From Sipunculus nudus (Eukaryota > Annelida > Sipuncula > Golfingiida > Sipunculidae): a DNA stretch of 64,000 nucleotides. Both the position numbers and the translations under genes were made by a program. Each line of letters begins with the position of its first letter. Positions within the stretch are counted from its first letter, which is position 1. Positions 1 to 11,899 of the stretch are shown one piece after another. Below the pieces are notes generated by a model. The model saw only the letters and a list, made by a program, of their open reading frames with translations. It was not told the origin of the DNA and did not search any database. The stretch spans positions 62,940,917 through 63,004,916 of the forward strand of contig CM049319.1 of NCBI GenBank assembly GCA_026874595.1. Reading direction: 5' to 3'.

Positions 1-251
1 AACAATGCGTAAAAAATCGAATCCTCTTAACCCGATCGGCACTTGCCCCATTTGCACTGAATGGTTATATAACGGCCTTGCATGTGGAATGCTGGTCCCA
101 GTATTGAGGATTTCAATGAGAGACAAGTAATATAGTTAAATGAACATAAAAGTATTCCGGAAACAGCAGGGGCGTAGCCAAGGGGGGGGGGGGCGCCCCG
201 GTCGCATCCTGTACTCGCCATCCTTTCACTTAACCTATTACAATATATAAA

Positions 252-255
<4 letters not shown>

Positions 256-296
<41 letters not shown>
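256..296. repeat. (AT)n microsatellite
   Basis: Uninterrupted TA dinucleotide run. It is one of about ten in the window, each roughly 40-60 bases long. Confidence 0.95.
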
Positions 297-298
<2 letters not shown>

Positions 299-322
299 AA
301 TGTATATATATCTGCATTAAAT

Positions 323-1402
323 CAGTGGCGGATATATGCTATCAGTGGGTAATCCAGAAGGGGCGCCTTCGGCGCGCGGCCCCCTTTGAGCAGCAAAATC
401 TCTCATTTTATCTAATTTCCGATTTTCTTGATTAATTTTCGTTTTTTTTTCATATTTCTTATTATTAATAAGCAATTAGACTTTATTTAAGTTATCTGCA
501 GTTACAATTACTTTCAAATTTATTAGTTGAGTATAAGGATATTTATGAACAACTTCAGAACAACTGCAGTTCGATCGAGCACCGGACCCTGGTTGGGGTC
601 AAATTTATTAGTTGAGTATAAGGATATTTATGAACAACTTCAAAACAACTGCAGATCGATCGAGCACAGGGCCTTAGTTGGGGTCAAATTTATTACTTGA
701 GTATAAGGATTTTTATGAACAACTGCAGAACAACTGCAGATCTATCGAGCACCGGGCCCTGGTTGGGGTCGACCGTGAACAATCTTATACGGCTCCTCTG
801 GTGATACCGGTACTCTAACTCGCGATCTGTGCTGAGCTCTTAGGAGTCCTGTGTGCTGTCGAGGCCACGGAACCCGGTAAAATGCAAAGTTTAACATAAT
901 AATTCAGCTTATCAGTTATTTTACCACGAACATTACATTTAAAAGATACTATTTTGATAGTTACAAATGTGATTGCGCTTTTGCGCCATTGACTCGTTTG
1001 AAATTTTATATCCTAATTTTGAAGAAATATATTTATTATTGAACCTCTCTACATTTTGACTACATAACGCAAAGACATATAAGGGATCAGTTTTTCAGGA
1101 GGAAATCCTCATTTTTTTGTAAACATTGCCTCAAAATGTCCTCTTTACATTGTATATTCAAAAAATGTCCCAATAAGTGAAGGGGAAACCCTAACAATTA
1201 AACCATGGTTCATAATTAAAAATAAAAAAATATAAATATTTTCATACACTAAAATATATAAAGTATAGTAAAAATTATAATAATAATAATAAAATTTATA
1301 CTTGTATATATAATCGTTTTCATATTACCCGTACATGCATATTAGCTAGCGCCCCTACCCCCCCCCCCCCCCCCCGTTTTCGAATTTCTTGATCCGCCAC
1401 TG
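323..1402. mobile_element. Second inverted-repeat element nested in the first
   Basis: CAGTGGCGGAT at 323 is matched by ATCCGCCACTG ending at 1402. The pair sits wholly inside the CAGGGG...CCCCTG pair, which suggests one hAT-like element inside another. No transposase coding is seen; the interior is AT-rich and holds the triplicated 85-bp repeat. There is no clear target duplication. Confidence 0.4.
516..770. repeat. 85-bp direct repeat, three copies
   Basis: Three head-to-tail copies begin at 516, 601 and 686, exactly 85 bases apart. Each runs from AAATTTATTAGTTGAGTATA through GATCGAGCACCGG to TTGGGGTC. They differ at only a few positions, so the duplication is fairly young. Confidence 0.9.
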
Positions 1403-1459
1403 ATGATGGCCACCTCCCCTCCCTCAAATGGCTACGCCCCTGAATAATTATATGCCATA

Positions 1460-3158
1460 GTATCCCCAGACGATTAATACCCCCTCGCCCTTAAGAATAG
1501 GCCCCCCATCTTCAGCAGCATTATACTGACACTTGGCAAGCAACTATGGTTTCTACCATCTATCAACTTGAGAAACAATATTTTTCACCAAATATGGGGG
1601 CCAATACCGTGAATTACTCTAGAGAAAAGGGGATTTATTTATACCATAGACATTGTAAGGTAGGTGGCGCTACCTGTCTGTTTTAAAAAGAAACTCTCCA
1701 GGATGGATATACATGCCAAATTGAAATCCAACACATTGAACGACTCCTTAGATATGAGCAATTTTCACATGAAACAAATGTATGGATGATAACCACACGA
1801 AAAAATGGCAGATGGCGCCACCAGTCTTGAGTACATGATAAGAGAGGCCAACATCTATGGTCATGCATAGTTTCGGACCGATACGGTACACCACTACTCA
1901 GAATAGAGCATTAATTTGTAGTATGGAAACGGGTATATAGGTGGCGCCACCTGTCTGGTTTACGAGAAAACTCTCCAAGATGGAACGACATGCCAAATTT
2001 CAGACTAATACCTTGAACCGCTACGGAGATATGAGAAAATTTCACCAAAAGCAAATGTACAGATGGACGCCACGGTAAACGATTGAAGATGTCGCCACCA
2101 GTCTTGGTAACAAGATGGATGACTCCCAAGTCCTATGGATATGCACAATTTCAGGCCTATAGGGCAAATCACTCCTCAGAAAAGGATATAAATATATTCT
2201 ACAAAACGGGAAGGTAGGTGGCGCTACCTATCTAGTTTACGAGAAAACTTTCCAAGATGGATGGACATGCCAAATTTCAGACCAATACCTTGAACCACTC
2301 CGGAGATATGAGCGATTGTCACCCGAAGCAAATGTACAAAAGGACGCCACGGCATAACGACTGCAGATGGCGCAAGTTGGAGGTATTCAAGATCAATGGA
2401 CATGCACGATGTCAGCAAAACAGTCCGTTCGTTTTAGATTTGTAATGCTCAAAGTACTGCCAATTGGCGATGATGGGTTATTGCGAAATGCGAAAACAAG
2501 AAAAAGGCATAAGGTCAGGTGGCACCACCTGAATTCCGAAGAAGACAAAGCTCTTCGGTCAAAGTGATTTTTGGAATCTATGCATACCTTATTGAGATAT
2601 TTATTATTTTGTGTGATTTCACCTTATATGGCAATATTTAAGGTCAAGACCACTCTCATAGGAAAGGTCATGACCCCAGTTAAAATATGAATCATCCCAT
2701 AACCCATGTCTATGTATATGCATAATATGAAAGAAATCTGTCCATTAGTTTTTGACTTATAATGCTCACCATACTGATAAGTGGCAATGATGGGGATATT
2801 AATCGGAATGAAAGCAAGAAAAGGATATAAGGTGGCGCCACCAGTTTCCAGTACATGACATCACTAACCAAGATTTCGGTCAAGTTGATTTTTGGATCAA
2901 TCCATGCAAAATTTCTTGAGATATTTAAAAATTTGTGCGATTTTCCCCAAAAATGGACCTTTTCAAGGTCAAGGTCACTCTCCTAGTTATGGTAATGATC
3001 CCTCTTAAAAAAAAAGCTTCGTCCTCTCACCCATATCTATACACATATCAAGTTTGGTGTATTTTTTTTGAGTTATCGCATCCAAAAGAAATCTCGGCGG
3101 CGGCGGCGGCGGCGCGACCGTGCTTAAACCATAGTTCCCAGACTTTGTCTGGGGATAC
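1460..3158 (+). mobile_element. Element E1: Helentron/pearl-like, non-autonomous
   Basis: The element begins GTATCCCCAGAC (1460-1471) and ends GTCTGGGGATAC (3147-3158), a perfect 12-bp terminal inverted repeat. Just inside the 3' end CCCAGAC-TTT-GTCTGGG can fold into a 7-bp hairpin, preceded by a short (CGG)n tract at about 3094-3115. The core (about 1640-2580) is a diverged tandem array with a period near 277 bases; GGTGGCGCCACC or a one-base variant recurs near 1664, 1940, 2217, 2519 and 2833. The last 540 bases or so (2630-3158) are closely related to the end of element E2. No protein is encoded. A 3' hairpin, internal tandem repeats and short inverted ends are features reported for Helentron-associated and bivalve pearl elements; the class assignment is inference. 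Confidence 0.7.
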
Positions 3159-3232
3159 AATAATAATAATAAGAAGAAGAAGAAGAAGGAAAGAAGAGGA
3201 AGAAGGGAAGAAGAAGAAAAATTATAAAAATA
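3159..3232. repeat. (AAT)n/(AAG)n purine microsatellite
   Basis: Trinucleotide purine-rich run directly after the end of element E1, probably grown from the AATAAT that also follows the related element at 17322. Confidence 0.8.
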
Positions 3233-4638
3233 CTAAAGATTATATATAATAATTATAATAAAACAAAAATAAACGATAAAAATAATGACTCTTGGTGCTT
3301 ACTTGTTAAAAGTAAAATCTATCGGCAATCTTTGGCTGAAAGATATGATTGATGGAAATTCATTATAACACGAACATGCTCATGAGCAAATTTATTTTTC
3401 AAAGCAAAATAAAATGAATTCATGACAAGTTTAATTAGCATGCATATGTAAAAGAATAAAGTTGAAATTCTCCCTCTTTATAAAACATAGGGTGTCGGGG
3501 CTGGTTGGACCTTACTTGAATCCATAACTGGATACGAAATTCCGTCTCACGGTTCTCCAGTCGCAGATCGTAAATTAATAACGGGTCCGTTCTCAGGCGA
3601 TGGCAGGAACCTTCGTGAAAGTATCCTGGAAACACAGGGTCATTGGATACAATGACATAATTAGGCCCCTCGCGGCATACCGATTTTGCCGTCAGTGTAA
3701 ATGTGGAAGATATGTACGGGGGGGGGGGGGGGCATAGAGGGGTGGGGTGGATATCTAAACCATACTTGCTCACGAGTACCAATTTGTTTTTCCAGGCAAA
3801 CTCATGATGATTTATGCCAAATATGACAAAGCATTTCATAATATCCCTCCAAAACAGCTACTTGTCATAATATAATAAATAAATAACATACACCTGTTTG
3901 AATTGTTTGGTATCACTCACGGTTAGCCTGAAAAAATTAAGATTTGACTGAAGTGTGGAGATTACGAAAAACCAACAGCTTGTACGTATCATCTAGAATG
4001 TCGTGCTCTTAAATGTCGATTTATTAAAACGGATTTTTAAAAGAAATAAATTAATAATAAATAAGTAAAATAAAAAAATAAAAGAAATAAAAAAGGTGCA
4101 TCTTCTGGCTTCTGGGTGAGTTAATTGTTTGTATTTTTGTAAGAATATATATATCTTTGTAAGTATGACTGTTTCCATATAAGTCTGCATATCTTTTGAC
4201 CCCCCTCCCCCTTGTTTAAGCTCATGGATCGGCCCCTGCTTCGCGGTGTAAGTACAGTAGGACCTTCGGAACTTAATGCGAGTCGTGTGTGGTCCCTGGA
4301 GGTATATTTGACCCAGGCGGTCCCCTGAACATGTTGAACATCTGCTCAAGGCCGATGTGGTACACAGCTTTAACATGGATTAAACAGTCATGATTACGTA
4401 ACCAGTTAACAGAACATCTGGAATATCTGAAAACATGACAAATTGTCCCCAGATGTCACAAACCAAGTGCAGATTATCAGAAGTCAGGCTTGTGATAGCA
4501 AATGAGATTTCCATGATCAGTTTGGGTGTAGGACTAAAGCTCACCTGGTTAAATTCCCCCCTTGGTAAAGAGCCCCTTAGGACAAAAGCACCAAAGGCCT
4601 AAGCCCCCCATCCTTGATAATAAAGAGTATACCCCAAG

Positions 4639-4640
<2 letters not shown>
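3233..4640. other. No gene recognised
   Basis: Apart from the weak exon candidate at 3516-3705, this AT-rich stretch shows only short chance reading frames and a G homopolymer at about 3719-3732. Confidence 0.6.
3516..3705 (-). CDS. Possible isolated exon, unidentified
   Basis: A minus-strand frame (open from 3839 to 3435) looks less random than its surroundings from about 3705 downward: balanced codons, several charged and aromatic residues, two Cys. It runs into a good splice donor, GTAAGG (3515-3510), after ...LWIQ. I cannot place a convincing acceptor; the upstream part contains a C homopolymer and looks non-coding. I recognise no domain and see no neighbouring exons. It may be the fossil of a gene, or chance. 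Confidence 0.15.

Positions 4641-4679
<39 letters not shown>
4641..4679. repeat. (AT)n microsatellite
   Basis: Pure AT dinucleotide run. Confidence 0.95.
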
Positions 4680-4682
<3 letters not shown>

Positions 4683-5344
4683 CATGATTTTTTATGCAAT
4701 TAATGGATATACATAGATGATGTCTATATTAACGTAATCCTAAACCACTCAAAACTCAAATTTACTCTATATTTTATATTTTGGTTTAAAAAATACAAAA
4801 GCAATATCAACATATACGTCAGAAATTTACATGTACTACACTATGAAAATATAAAATTTATTAATAAAAATATGTAATAGAAATTGAAATATGATATATT
4901 GATGTGAAATAAAATTTAGAATTTACCAACGTAGACATCACTTAATGTCGATGTCTACATGTGTATAACCCTTGCCCAAATGGTCGAATTTAGTAGTATA
5001 AGGGGGGGGGGGGTGAAGTGAAGATGTCCCAAGGGAAAGTTGGGTAAATTTAGAGCTGATCTGAAGACAAATATACGGTATCAGAAGAAGTATCCGCTTT
5101 AAAAAAAAACGAAACTCATTTATTACGAAAGCTGGGACTAAGTCGAGTGATTAAAAAGTTAAGAAACATCTTGGACAGTGATCAGGTGTTCAAGAAATTT
5201 TTCACAAGCACAAAAGAAATAAATTTGAATACCACTTTTGTAGGAACACAAAGGAGCACGCAAAGAAAGTTCACGAGCCATTCGTAGTTTGTTCACTCAA
5301 CAACGTCAATGTTAAGCGAATCTCATCAAGAATTTAATTTTGTG
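4680..5344. other. No gene recognised
   Basis: AT-rich sequence with a G homopolymer at about 5001-5012; no coding or repeat structure that I can support. Confidence 0.6.
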
Positions 5345-5880
5345 AGGCAACACTTCAGCTTGGAACATTGGAACTGGGGAAATTTATACTGGGGAACATA
5401 GGTATATTGAGGAACATAGGAACTGGGGAAGACATATATAGGTATATCGGGGAATACATGCAGGAACTGGCGAACATAGGAAGCGGGGAACATATAGGTA
5501 TCGGGGAACTTAGGTGTACCGGGGGGACATGGGAACCGATAAATATAGATAACCTGGGTATGGCGGGGAACATAGGTATAGCGAGGGGCCTATAGGTACT
5601 GGGGAACTTAGTATAAAGTTGGGAACATAGGTATAGCAAGGATCATAGGTACTTATAGGAACACACGTAGAGCAGTGAACATAGGTACTCAGGAACATAG
5701 GTACTAGGGAGCATATAGGTACCGGAGAAAATAGGTATAACGGGACTTAAGTATATTGGGGACCATAGGGAATGGGGAACACAGGTATAGCGGGGAACAT
5801 GGTAACTGGCTAACTAAGGGACTGGGGAACATAGTACCAGGAAATATATACCAAGGTATACATAGGTATAGCGGGGAAGA
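5345..5880. repeat. Minisatellite, left part (GGGGAACATAGGTAT type)
   Basis: Imperfect tandem repeats of about 17-20 bases built around GGGGAACATAGG followed by TATAGC or AACTG. Short frames on both strands are translations of the repeat and not genes. The array resumes at 8021; the two parts join cleanly once the intervening transposon is removed. Confidence 0.9.
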
Positions 5881-6646
5881 TACACTTTTATCAATTGACG
5901 TAATTTTACAGTTAAATTAACGTAGTGATTCCCTGTTATTTTAACTGTAAACAGAGACTAACGTGTATTTAACTGTAATTTTCAGTTAATGTGCACGGAA
6001 TTGCTGGATGAGCAAGTGTCACTGCGCTTGACCAGGCCTGGCACCCTGCTGAGGTTGCTGCGCCAGGCAGACCCGCGGGATATTTACCAGTTCTGACTCC
6101 GCTCAAGTTACAGATGTGATACGCAGGAGCGCGGAATTTGAATCGGTGCCATTTTGCAGCCAGCTATCACTATCAGCAGAGGAAACGCAACAACATATTT
6201 TGACCATATTATCAGGTAAATATTAGCTATACTACAGTCCTTTGTGTCACAAATGTAATGATAACTGGCCAAACGCTTAGGTCTGAGACCATATTTCTGA
6301 TGTATCAGAATCTCTTGCATGTATGAGTGAAGTCATTCAGCATGCAAATCTTTGCAGGTCAGCCTCTACACGTGTGTGACCCAGCTGGACCGTCCATTTT
6401 GAATACATAAGCAGGCAAAACATTTGGCTTGTGGGTCCAAACGATTGAACCTACTAAACCTTATTATCATTATATGGTCATATACCTATTTATAATTTAG
6501 ACTGATTTTATATGCACTATTCACTAACATAATAAGTATAACTATACAAAGATTATGATTGTATCATGATAGTATCAAAATCGGCTCCATTGTTTATATA
6601 TTCATGCTTATATTTTTGTCAGCTGGTCCACTATGTTGTATCGGGA

Positions 6647-6647
<1 letters not shown>

Positions 6648-6698
<51 letters not shown>
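6648..6698. repeat. (AT)n microsatellite
   Basis: Pure AT run inside the CACTG-ended element. Confidence 0.95.
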
Positions 6699-6700
<2 letters not shown>

Positions 6701-7194
6701 CTTCAACAACCTGCGTGTCATGATTTATGGTCTACTTGTCTTTACTTCGCATTTATTAGTTTTACCTCTTCTTCTGGCATCAGCCTGCTTAGGTACTATG
6801 ATATTTCTAATTAACCTTTCCTTCTTTGCAGGATGTTTGCAGGGTCTTTGCTGAAAGCGACAGTAAGGCTGCAGCCTTAAAGGCTAAAAAGAAAAGACTT
6901 TACCAACAGCCTGATTGGGACTTATATGGGAGACTTCAGAAGTGAATGGGATATGTAAAGTTTAAAACTATCCGAACTACAATGTTAATATATAGTATTT
7001 GATGGACTCTAGCATATGAACCTGTACATGTATCCAGCAGAACATCAAGAGCCACTTGTTTGTAATCTGGTTGAACAGGTAACACAGAAGGTATTGAATC
7101 GCACTATATTATATATGGGACGGTTACAGGTTAAAGGATAAACTCATTGTGTTTATTGTGTGTTAATCATTGTGTTATGGCAACAAAGTTTTCC

Positions 7195-7199
<5 letters not shown>

Positions 7200-7252
<53 letters not shown>
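7200..7252. repeat. (AT)n microsatellite
   Basis: Pure AT run inside the CACTG-ended element. Confidence 0.95.
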
Positions 7253-7255
<3 letters not shown>

Positions 7256-8020
7256 CGCTTTGCACGTGAATATGGTTGAATGTAAACATATGTATGCAGA
7301 TCAATGTTTTTATCTCTTGATATACCTTAAAATAATAAAAGCAATGTCAATGTTTCTATTTGTTCATGTTTACTTCTTATTACCCGAGATTCATTAGTTT
7401 ATATTCCTGTCAAATTAAAGCAATATTTATACTCCCATCATCATTTTCAGCCTCGTTCCCCTTTTCAGGCCTTGAGAATTGTAAATGTATTGTATGGGTA
7501 AAATATACTGCCCATACTTCATTTACAGTCTGTCCCATAACATTATAACAATGCTAACAATTATTCATTATGATTCATTATGTACCTAACATTTCAGTCA
7601 GTTCCTTTTTTTCACAGCAAAAGCATGTCAAATAAAACTTAACAAATATTAAAGAAGTGATAACAGCTATAAATGTATGGGCATCACAGTAATCACACAT
7701 CAAACCATACACAATTTTAGAAGTCAATAAATTATATAAAATCGCGGTAGAAGCTAATCAGGGGTATGCTTAATTTACCAGTTTAAAGCCATTGAAATTA
7801 CAGTTAAATGCAAATCACGGTAGGTTGTAAGTTTACAGTTAAATTCATGCAACTTTACAGTTAAATGCAAATCACGGTAGTCGTAAGTTTACAGTTAAAT
7901 TCACGCAACTTTACAGTAACATGCAATTTACGGTCCGCCGCAATTTTACAGTTAAATTAACTGGCACCCCAGTTGCTAGTTATTTTAACTGTGATTTTAC
8001 AGTCAGTTTATAACAGTGTA

Positions 8021-8235
8021 GTAACTGGAGAACATAGGTAAAGCGGGGAACAAAAGTACTGTAGAAAATAGATATCACCGAACATATATATTTATAGTTT
8101 ATATATATTATGGAACATAGGTATAGCGGGGAACATAGAAACCGGCTATCATAGTTACGGGGAAACATGGATATATCGGGGAACATAGGAACTGCGGAAA
8201 ATAGATATAGCGGGGAACAGTGGTACCGGTACGCT
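8021..8235. repeat. Minisatellite, right part
   Basis: Continuation of the GGGGAACATAGG-type array from 5345-5880, with more diverged units. Confidence 0.85.
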
Positions 8236-9090
8236 CCCACTCCGATATCAGGTTACACATCATCCGCGACTAAACCAGACAGCCTGACAGACAACGGGCT
8301 AAGGGTGACTGATATATATAGCTCAGACGTGCAGTAATCGTAGCTAAAAATTAGAACTTTGATCAGGTAATATGGTGACAGACGTAGCACTTTACATAGA
8401 AATCAGAGAGACTGAATTAATATGTCCCCGAAAACATAAAAAAGAACAAAAGGCTTTGTGCAAGATTTCATATTTAATCACTGTACAGGAAGGAATGAGT
8501 CGTGAAAACCTGAGCCATCATGACTTTGAGGAAAATGGACCATGAATGATTCATTCAGTACTTGAATGCATGCACTCAACACAAAAACAAGGAAATTATA
8601 TTATATATACTAGAGTGAATATGTAGCTATGGTTATCGGTGAGAAATGTTATTATATATTCTCGATTATTAATCGATATATGATGCTTTATTAAAGAATT
8701 TAAAAAAAATACATATACTAGTATATGATATTTATGTGATTTAAGCGAAAACGCCATCTGGTTCAGACATTATAAACATTTACCGACGCTTACAGCTTTT
8801 GACGGACCTCCTTTTAACTTGATGACGAATCTCGACGGTCGGGCACTAATTTCATGCCCCCATGCAGCCCTGCAAGGTCTTGGTTCGACACTGAGACCCT
8901 TATTCTTCGCCCTCTGAGTTGCCCTTTTACTTCGTAATCGATAGGGTCTCAACATGAAAGTTTATTGTATGTAATATTTAAATAATTATACGCTGAAGGT
9001 TCTGCTATGTGACTTTGTTTTACAAACATGTATACATTTTTTTTAAAATATTTATTTTGTGGAGGGTACCACCTCCATTTTTTAATGTTA
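8236..9090. other. No gene recognised
   Basis: Short frames only. A 61-codon minus-strand frame at 8770-8955 has no recognisable domain. Confidence 0.6.
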
Positions 9091-9099
9091 ACTTAACTT

Positions 9100-9440
9100 C
9101 GTATATGTACATCTGCAGAATTCCATTCCGGTTTCGGACTATGTGACAGGACAGTATCACATACATCCTCTCGTTTTGTATCCAGGTGTTAACCGGGTCC
9201 GGTGACTACTGCACCTGGGTGCATAATCGTCCCTATTGCTGCGTCGTACAACCGTGGAACCCCCGAAAGCAGCATTCGTTGGTGAGTGAAACACGGCCAT
9301 GTGGCACGACCTTCCAATTAAGCCTGCAGAGCTCTCACCCTGGGTGGGGGCCGACCGTAAAACATCTCACCCCCTCGGCAGAGAATCGAACTCATGTACG
9401 ATCTCCGGGCTTTGAGTCCAGTGCACTACCCCTTATATAC
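9100..9440 (-). mobile_element. tRNA-derived SINE-like sequence
   Basis: On the minus strand, GGGGTAGTGCACTGGACTC resembles a tRNA D-arm / polymerase III A box, and GAGTTCGATTC, about 30 bases further on, fits the B box (T-arm). The anticodon region does not fold into a regular tRNA, so this reads as a SINE head followed by an unrelated body towards lower coordinates. The 3' limit near 9100 is a guess. The plus-strand 97-codon frame across it is a chance frame. Confidence 0.45.
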
Positions 9441-9834
9441 TTAAAACTACTAGCATATTATAAACCGGCTCCTGCTTAGTTCCCATGTTCATGATAAATG
9501 GCCCCTTCACGAAATAAAGTCAAATTTCAACGTATATATGAATAATAAGGTAAATGACCCCCTTGGTACTCTCCTCTACAGTTTAAAACCAAAACGGACA
9601 TTTCCAAGGAGCGGCCACAGAGGAGTTGGGTAACAAAAGTCCAGTGGCACCACCCTCAATTATAATACAGATACTTGTCCATATCATATGACTTTAATTA
9701 ATCGGCAAGGTGTTTATCATTTTAACATCGTAATCAAATGTGCTATATGTCCGTCTGAACGTGCCGTAAGATTCTAGTCGTGAAGCTCTTGTTTAAATAT
9801 ATGCGGATTTGGTTAGCTCCACAAACCCCTGGTT
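9441..9834. other. No gene recognised
   Basis: Nothing supportable between the SINE-like sequence and the foldback element. Confidence 0.6.
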
Positions 9835-10845
9835 CCTGTCACCGGCTCTAGGACAACTACCCCCCAGACAACTACCCCCGGACAATTACCCCCCGACAAT
9901 TACCCCCTGGACAATTACCCCCCAGACAATTACCCCCCGGACAATTACCCCCCAGGACAATTACCCACTTGGACAACTACCCCCAGACAACTACCCCCCG
10001 GTACAATTACCCCCGGACAACTACCCCCCCGGACAACTACCCCATGGTATAATAACACTTTTAAAGTACACATTGTACAAACTAAAAGTAAAATATTCCG
10101 ATTGTAAGTAAAAAAAATACCGGTGATAATATATTTCAATCCAAGCATAGGTAAATACATCATGTGTATTGTAAAAATAGAAAAAAAAATCCATTACATC
10201 AAGTTTTCAGTAGCTGTTTACTAGTTTTAGGCAATTCCTCTCAGATGATTGTATTGTGTATTATAAAAAAAATTGTAAATATATGGTAAAAAGTCCATTA
10301 TATGAAATATGCTTTACATTGACAAGTTGTAAATTAAAAAGCTATGTAAACATATGGTCCATATAACCACCCGCAGGCTTACAATATAATTCCATTCAAA
10401 TAGGGAATACCATTCATTCTGATCCATTCTTACCAGTCTCTATAAGTAATATCATAATAAGTAATAGCATAATATTATTATCTAAAGTGATTTTCTTTTT
10501 AATTTTTTGTTTGCAATTAATTTTATTTATTTCTTTGGCATTCTGGGCTACTCATTAGCAACACAGAATATATTTAAATTTATAACGTGTACTTTAAATG
10601 TGTAATTTATACCATGGGGGTAATTGTCCGGGGGGTAGTTGCCCGGGGGGTAATTGTACCGGAGGTAATTGTCCGGGGGTTAGTTGTCTGGGGGGTAGTT
10701 GTCCAAGGGGGTAATTGTCCTTGGGGGTAATTGTCCGGAGGGTAGTTGTCTGGGGGGTAATTGTCCAGGGGGTAATTGTCGGGGGGTAATTGTCCGGGGG
10801 GTAATTTGTCCGGGGGGTAGTTGTCCTGTTGCCCCTGTCACCTCA
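9835..10845. mobile_element. Foldback-like element with minisatellite arms
   Basis: The left arm (about 9840-10045) is a tandem array of a 16-bp unit, ACAATTACCCCCCGG and ACAACTACCCC variants. The right arm (about 10612-10830) is the same unit in reverse complement, GGTAATTGTCCGGGGG. The inversion continues about 40 bases past the arrays: CCCCATGGTATAA..ACAC..TTTAAAGTACAC on the left is mirrored on the right. The middle of about 500 bases is AT-rich and encodes nothing. Long inverted repeats built from short tandem repeats are the defining shape of foldback (FB) transposons. Confidence 0.75.
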
Positions 10846-11899
10846 AACTTTTTTTCTTTTGCATGCACCTGTTCTTCATCACCAGTGTCTTTGTAAGGGT
10901 TTATACACAATGTTTAGGACTTGGCTCCGTGCATTCCAACACACTTTGCCGTATTAAGTCCAGGTGGCGTGATTTTTTTACTGCGTACACTCTGAGGTCC
11001 TGACGGTAAACAACTGCCGTAATGTTTGTAAAGTTAGCGACATTTTTTTAATTATGCCTTTTTCATGTTTAATAAAAGCATTATGACTTAACTACGCCTC
11101 ACGTAACTCCCCAGGATATTTTAAATTTATAATATATATTTATTCAGCGAAAAAGAAGATATATGCTTATTAATTCTAGATTGAAAAAAAATATTTTAAT
11201 TAGTGAAAAATAAATTCATAATCGTAGGTTTTTAAATAAATCAGTCATAATTAAAGACTATTCCCAAACTCACACGGCTAACAATTTTGTCGTGCTGTAC
11301 AATCACAAATATCATCAACACATATTAGGCATGCATCTTTCAACGTACTCGAGTACCGGTATGTGTTGGAATCAGACTGAAATGTGTTCATGATGTGTGT
11401 AAAATGCCAGTAGACTTTTTCCACTTTACCAGCGCCACCTCTCGGGGACAACTGACACTGAGTGTTCGGGTCTGTTATACTAAAGAAAAGGCAATCATTT
11501 GTTATCATTCAAATTATAAAAGTTAAAAATTCACATTATCTGTAAGGGTGAGGTTCACACCCGAAAAATCTGGGTTATATTTAACTGTATTTGACAAAAG
11601 TGTCAATGGTGTCTCAGAGAACCTGATACCAGCCGACGAATGTTACGCTCGGTACGCATGCATGCTCGTCGTAAAGGTCTATTGTTTGTAACTCGTTAGT
11701 GTATGTGCTCACTTCCCTCATTTAGATACTAATGGCCCGTGGAATACGACTCTAAGCTGAGCTTGGCACTCAACTTAAAGCAACAGCACATAAGTGCAGT
11801 ATTTGATTAAGAAATTTATAAACATCCATCAGATCAGATTTATGAAATATATTTGTCATTTCAAATTGCAAACTGGTGTATCAAATGCTATTGGAATAC
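10846..11899. other. No gene recognised
   Basis: AT-rich; only short frames. Confidence 0.6.

Larger units (their letters stand above)
167..1442. mobile_element. hAT-like element (outer inverted repeats)
   Basis: The stretch starts with CAGGGGCGTAGCCA and ends with TGGCTACGCCCCTG, a 14-bp inverted match typical in form of hAT transposon ends. Homopolymer G and C tracts lie just inside the ends (about 181-192 and 1352-1375). No transposase frame is visible, so this would be a non-autonomous copy. The flanking 8 bases do not form a convincing target duplication, so either the ends have decayed or the pairing is between two separate copies. Confidence 0.5.
5883..8018. mobile_element. CACTG-ended DNA transposon (EnSpm/CACTA-like), non-autonomous
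   Basis: Left end TACACTTTTATCAATTGAC and right end (reverse complement) TACACTGTTATAAACTGAC align over about 40 bases. TA flanks both ends (5881-5882 and 8019-8020). Removing 5883 through the second TA restores GGGGAAGA-TA-GTAACTGG, a normal minisatellite unit, so the insertion is well supported. The subterminal motif TTTACAGTTAAA occurs many times on both strands near both ends (5900-5990, 7785-8005), as in CACTA-type elements whose transposase binds subterminal repeats. No transposase is encoded. The superfamily is inferred from the CACTG ends; a 2-bp TA duplication would also fit other superfamilies. Confidence 0.75.

Noticed and set aside
3993-4376. 127-codon minus-strand frame
   Set aside because: Low-complexity hydrophobic tail from an AT-rich stretch, no domain, no splice or promoter context.
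9360-9440. Functional tRNA gene on the minus strand
   Set aside because: A and B boxes are present, but the acceptor and anticodon stems do not pair.
9186-9479. 97-codon plus-strand frame as a gene
   Set aside because: It runs antisense through the tRNA-like A and B boxes of a SINE-like sequence.
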